A stretch of DNA of 22,403 nt from Zancudomyces culisetae (Eukaryota; Kickxellomycota; Harpellomycetes; Harpellales; Legeriomycetaceae), in NCBI GenBank assembly GCA_001969505.1, contig LSSK01001735.1:1-22403 (forward strand), read 5' to 3'. Position 1 is the stretch's first letter. Every line of letters begins with the position of its first letter. The notes below the pieces were generated by a model that saw nothing but the letters and a program-made list of their open reading frames with translations, was not told where the DNA came from and did no database searches. The translations under genes and the position numbers were made by a program. This document shows positions 19,113 through 22,403 of this stretch, piece by piece.

Positions 19113-20335
19113 ATGGAGGATTTTCAAGGTAATATGCTTAGACCAAATGATGGGGTTAGCATAATATACTCCGAGAATGGATCTGCCCAAGTTTCCATTC
19201 CCAGACGCGTGAACCCGAACCCTGCTGGGTATCTACAGGAACAGAACGCGACCGAGTTTCAACAGGAATCATTCCCAATAGTGAGTGGTCATCAGATTGA
19301 AGGGGGAGCTGGAACCCATTTTAAGGATTCTACAGTCAAAGGTAATGTATATGTGGTTCTAAGATTAGACCAAACTATAACAATCTCTGAATTACCTATA
19401 GCAAGTCGAAAGAATCATGTTCCGTTGAGATTCAGAATTTATGGAAAACTGCACGAAATTGAAAAGGCGGATGTCATGGAGAAACGAGAGTAAGATTATT
19501 ATCCCTGTACAATTACGTTTATGCATTTTATCGCAAAATCCTCTTGGAATAAAAGAATAGTTTTGATAAAATAACGAGTATAAACCCTTATGATGTTGTT
19601 TTGTTCAACTATATAGATACTACATCCAAAGAAGGCGTGAAATAAAGGAAGAAATAAATAAATTGTTATCTGGAACACATCCAGTATTTCAAGAGATGGT
19701 GGTTAAAATTGAACAGGAAAGAGATGTTTTTTTATCTCAGGCAAAAGAGGCACACCAAAGCAAAATGGATCTCTATGACAAAGAGCTAGAATCCTTAGAA
19801 ACGCAAGCCAGTATTGATTTTGAGGTATGCCAATATTTTGCTATTTGTCTACAAAAATAGAAGTAAGTCAAAATGAATAAAAAGGCGCCACCATTTAACT
19901 ATTTTCTATAAATTAGAACGAGAAAAAACAACTTGTCAGTAAGCTTATCTCTAATGTTGAAGAAAAGCGGCGCAAAATTAAAGAGGAACGAGAGAGTCTG
20001 GATATTACAAGCGGTACGTTTTGATTGGCTTTGGTTGTATAATATATAACTTGTATTTATTCTTAAAATTTTTTACTCTGCGCATAGATCACCTTTTGGA
20101 TTCAACACGAGGACCCGGAAAGCGTAACTTAAGAAACAGGGGACTTGATACTGTTCTTAATTCGTCAAACAAAGCTAATGTTCGCCGTAAACAGACCCAA
20201 AACCAAGGGATTACTAATCTTACTGAAGAAGAAATAATTGCGGACTTGACTGAGATTAGAAAATTCACTGGGGTTACTGGGCCATTATCCTTACCAAATG
20301 GTACGAAGAAGGGAACAAAGTCAGGAAGACGCTAG
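19113..20335 (+). CDS. Sds3/BRMS1-family subunit of the Sin3 histone deacetylase complex
   Basis: Four exons are supported: 19113-19489, 19617-19824, 19917-20013 and 20088-20335. Introns are 127, 92 and 74 nt, all GT-AG, and the product is 309 residues. The family signature lies in a long coiled coil (about 127-230): RRREIKEEINKLL, SGTHPVF, EQERDVFL, YDKELESLE, FENEKKQLVSKL and EEKRRKIKEERESLD. The C-terminus is basic with a NLTEEEIIADL helix. Sds3/BRMS1 proteins dimerise through the coil and bridge Sin3 with the Rpd3/HDAC1 deacetylase in nuclear co-repressor complexes. The N-terminal region (1-125) is disordered-looking and not conserved to my knowledge. Inside exon 1, 19342-19401 has the form of a 60-nt frame-preserving intron; if it is removed the protein is 289 residues. 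The ATG at 19113 is the first in frame. Confidence 0.88.
19342..19401 (+). other. Candidate 60-nt frame-preserving intron in Sds3-like exon 1
   Basis: The segment begins AAAG|GTAATG and ends ACCTATAG, with a CTATAAC branch-like element about 25 nt upstream of the AG. It is 60 nt, AT-rich and lacks an in-frame stop, so both spliced and retained forms keep the frame. Confidence 0.5.
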
Positions 20336-21131
20336 TTTGTTCTTATGACTTTTTCCCCCAATTAGATGGTTAGAACGCACCGTTGGTAACGGGGGGCTGT
20401 TCTTTCTTGTACTATTTTTTATCTATCCATTAAAAAATGTGACTCCAATACAAAACTAATCGTATGGTTTTTGGATTCGGTTTTTTTGCTATTTCATGTA
20501 AATCTAAAATGTTCATACGACTTAATTCAACAATCTTTAACCCAATTTTTTTTTGTCCTTCATCTTATATATCATTAACTCATTGTTAGCACATGTTTAT
20601 CATAATTAAAACATGTTTTTGGTATCAAGATGAGCTTTTTTGTCAATTTGTGTATATAAGAAGCGTTGTTTTGGATAGCTCAGGGGGTTCATACTGCTGT
20701 ATCTTTATTGTAGTGGGAGGATAGCGTTCTGAGCTGAATTAGATTAAAGTTGGATGTCCATCAGTATGTAGCTACAACTGCCTCTTGCTAAAAGTATCAT
20801 TTTTCAGTGTTCTTGTAAGCAAATGCTAAAAAATATAGCCAATTTCAGCCATATTGCCTTAGATAAATCGGCCCTTAGCACGTACAAATCCGCGGCCTTT
20901 TTTCCCTCATTATTATAGGTGGCTATTGGTCCACGAATAGCAATCAAGAGTTCCAACCTCCGCAAAATCTAAATAAATTAAAAACATTTTGATGTGCGTC
21001 AGGTTATTTGCGTCAATGGAAGGCCAAGTTTCAAAGCAACTTGAGTGTAGTAATTCATAAAATAAAAGCAATAGGCAAAGAAATAGAAATTGATTTCTAC
21101 ACGAAAATCCAGAGCAAAGAGATATATAAAA
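20336..21131. other. Intergenic region between Sds3-like gene and ALG8
   Basis: An 0.8 kb region with no recognised gene. It has a perfect 8-bp inverted repeat (20591-20598 and 20609-20616, 10-nt loop) and a 7-bp inverted repeat (20677-20683 and 20729-20735) about 20 nt downstream of a TATATAAG element. The last part is the promoter and 5' UTR of ALG8. Confidence 0.45.
20591..20616. repeat. Perfect inverted repeat ACATGTTT / AAACATGT
   Basis: Two 8-bp arms flank a 10-nt A/T loop. Each arm contains the palindrome ACATGT, so the element could be a hairpin or a pair of binding sites. It lies about 260 bp past the Sds3-like stop. Confidence 0.7.
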
Positions 21132-22403
21132 ATGCCAGCCAAAAATGAGGGTTCATGGTATTTCGGCTTGTTTATTGCCGCGCTTTCGCTAAAAATGCTT
21201 TTGTTTGATTCCTAGTAAGTTCTGTATCCGCAAATTGAGGTTATATATATACAAATATATATATGTGTGTGTGTGGTGTGTTTGTGGGTGGGTAAAGTAG
21301 CCAGTTGAGTTTAATAAACTTAACTTTATAATAAAATCTAATCGTCTGCATAATACCAAACTTCATAGCATCTCAACTGATTTTGAGGTACACCGCAATT
21401 GGCTTGCGATTACAAAAACATTACCGATATCAAAATGGTATTTTGAGGTATTATTATTATTATTTCTATACTGCAGTCTCGGGTTATCAATAAAATTATT
21501 GTCCCACGCGCATTTTTTTGTATAAATACTCTGTGTCCTCTGATATTGATGTGTCACGTAGAATTAATTTGTGATATACAATTAGAGCACCAGCGAATGG
21601 ACACTAGATTATCCTCCGTTTTTTGCCTGGTTTGAATACTTTCTATCCCAATTTGCCTTTTTGTTTGATGAAAATATTACTAATATATCCCAAACTGCGT
21701 ACTCTTCTCTGGAATGTAAATACTTTCAACGAGTGACTGTACTTGCTAGCGAGCTTGTGCTACTTTCAGCACTTTATAGGTAAAAGATAAAAATACATAC
21801 ATATACATATGTATATATCATTTTTCCTCTTCCATTATAATTATATTCTTTCCAAAATGTATTTTTTGCACTCTTTTTTCTACTCTTTATCATATACTTG
21901 ATTGACTACTTACTTTTTAGATTTGGAAGGATCAATAATTTTACGATTCAAAGCAAGATTATATCTGTTCTGGTATTCTTGAGCCCAGGATTTATCATTG
22001 TGGATAGTATTCATTTTCAGTACAACGGATTTTTATTCGGGATACTCATATGGTCGATTAATTTTGCATTAGAGGTAATGTTTACACAAACACAATATTT
22101 TAATGTTAAGAATGCTTAGTGGGGAGACTTGTTACATTTGACTAAATGTCTAGTACTACTAATCTTCATGTTTTATTGTATGAACTATGTTGTTTCTGTA
22201 ACATTTGCTTTTACTAATAGAATATGAACATCCTATCGGGCCTATTTTTTGCAATTCTTCTAAACTTCAAGCACATTTTTGTTTATATCGCACCAGCATA
22301 CTTTGTGTATCTACTTCGTGTATCACTAGCTAGCAAAAAAGGTAGTTATGTATCCACATCCTTTTTGTCGATAGCCATGTTAACCTTGGGCAACTCAACT
22401 GAT
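21132..22403 (+). CDS. ALG8: ALG8, dolichyl-P-Glc:Glc1Man9GlcNAc2-PP-dolichol glucosyltransferase, 3'-partial
   Basis: Five exons are readable: 21132-21214, 21369-21447, 21586-21779, 21921-22074 and 22221 to the window end. Introns are 154, 138, 141 and 146 nt, all GT-AG. The product starts with a first membrane span (residues 9-27), followed by the ALG6/ALG8 luminal signature [23 protein letters not shown], then [18 protein letters not shown] with the acidic and aromatic residues of the GT57 family. Later come [13 protein letters not shown] and [19 protein letters not shown]. The reading [10 protein letters not shown] next to FKHIYxYxAPAY matches ALG8 rather than ALG6 as far as I recall. ALG8 adds the second glucose to the lipid-linked oligosaccharide in the ER membrane for N-glycosylation. 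About 200 residues of a usual length near 500-550 are visible. A GTAGTT at 22342 could be a further donor, so the last 60 bases may be intronic. Confidence 0.92.

Noticed and set aside
20671-20740. tRNA-like D-arm text GGATAGCTCAGG
   Set aside because: No matching T-arm, anticodon stem or acceptor pairing can be built, so it is not called a tRNA.

Overview
The window looks like AT-rich nuclear DNA of a fungus, most likely an early-diverging filamentous lineage such as Mucoromycota; the phylum is inference. The sequence shows short GT-AG introns (about 74 to 190 nt), long A/T-rich intergenic stretches, and a gene set including a UXT-type prefoldin subunit, a p50RhoGAP-like Sec14-RhoGAP protein, a CYSTM protein, an Sds3/BRMS1 protein and ALG8. 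UXT and the p50RhoGAP architecture fit poorly with budding yeasts. One ORF resembles gag-like proteins of retroelements in early-diverging fungi.

Layout. Bases 2-1603 (+) are the 3' part of an unrecognised protein with long dipeptide repeats. It converges on a 1543-residue minus-strand protein (1703-6334) with a mitochondrial-type N-terminus and PPR-like helices. Bases 6689-7537 (+) hold a GC-richer gag-like ORF with no polymerase beside it, followed by a 2 kb A/T-rich stretch without a gene. Bases 9492-11139 (+, two exons) encode a Sec14/CRAL-TRIO plus RhoGAP protein. It converges on a four-exon UXT gene on the minus strand (11309-12207), which has no long ORF and was rebuilt here from splice sites. 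An SDR oxidoreductase (12732-13799, +) is divergent from UXT.

After a 1.8 kb stretch without a recognised gene come four plus-strand, intron-containing genes: a CYSTM protein (15573-16070), a small single-span protein that looks like its diverged tandem paralogue (17054-17442), an Sds3/BRMS1-family subunit of the Sin3 histone deacetylase complex (19113-20335), and ALG8 (21132 to the window end, partial).

The genes do not form one pathway; this is an ordinary nuclear gene neighbourhood. The most notable points are the intron-hidden UXT gene, the CYSTM-like tandem pair, the RhoGAP domain that keeps its arginine finger but lacks other conserved residues, the solitary gag-like ORF ending in a stop inside a 12-bp duplication, and repeated expansion of 6-bp units in coding and non-coding DNA. 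I saw no CRISPR array, rRNA or convincing tRNA.
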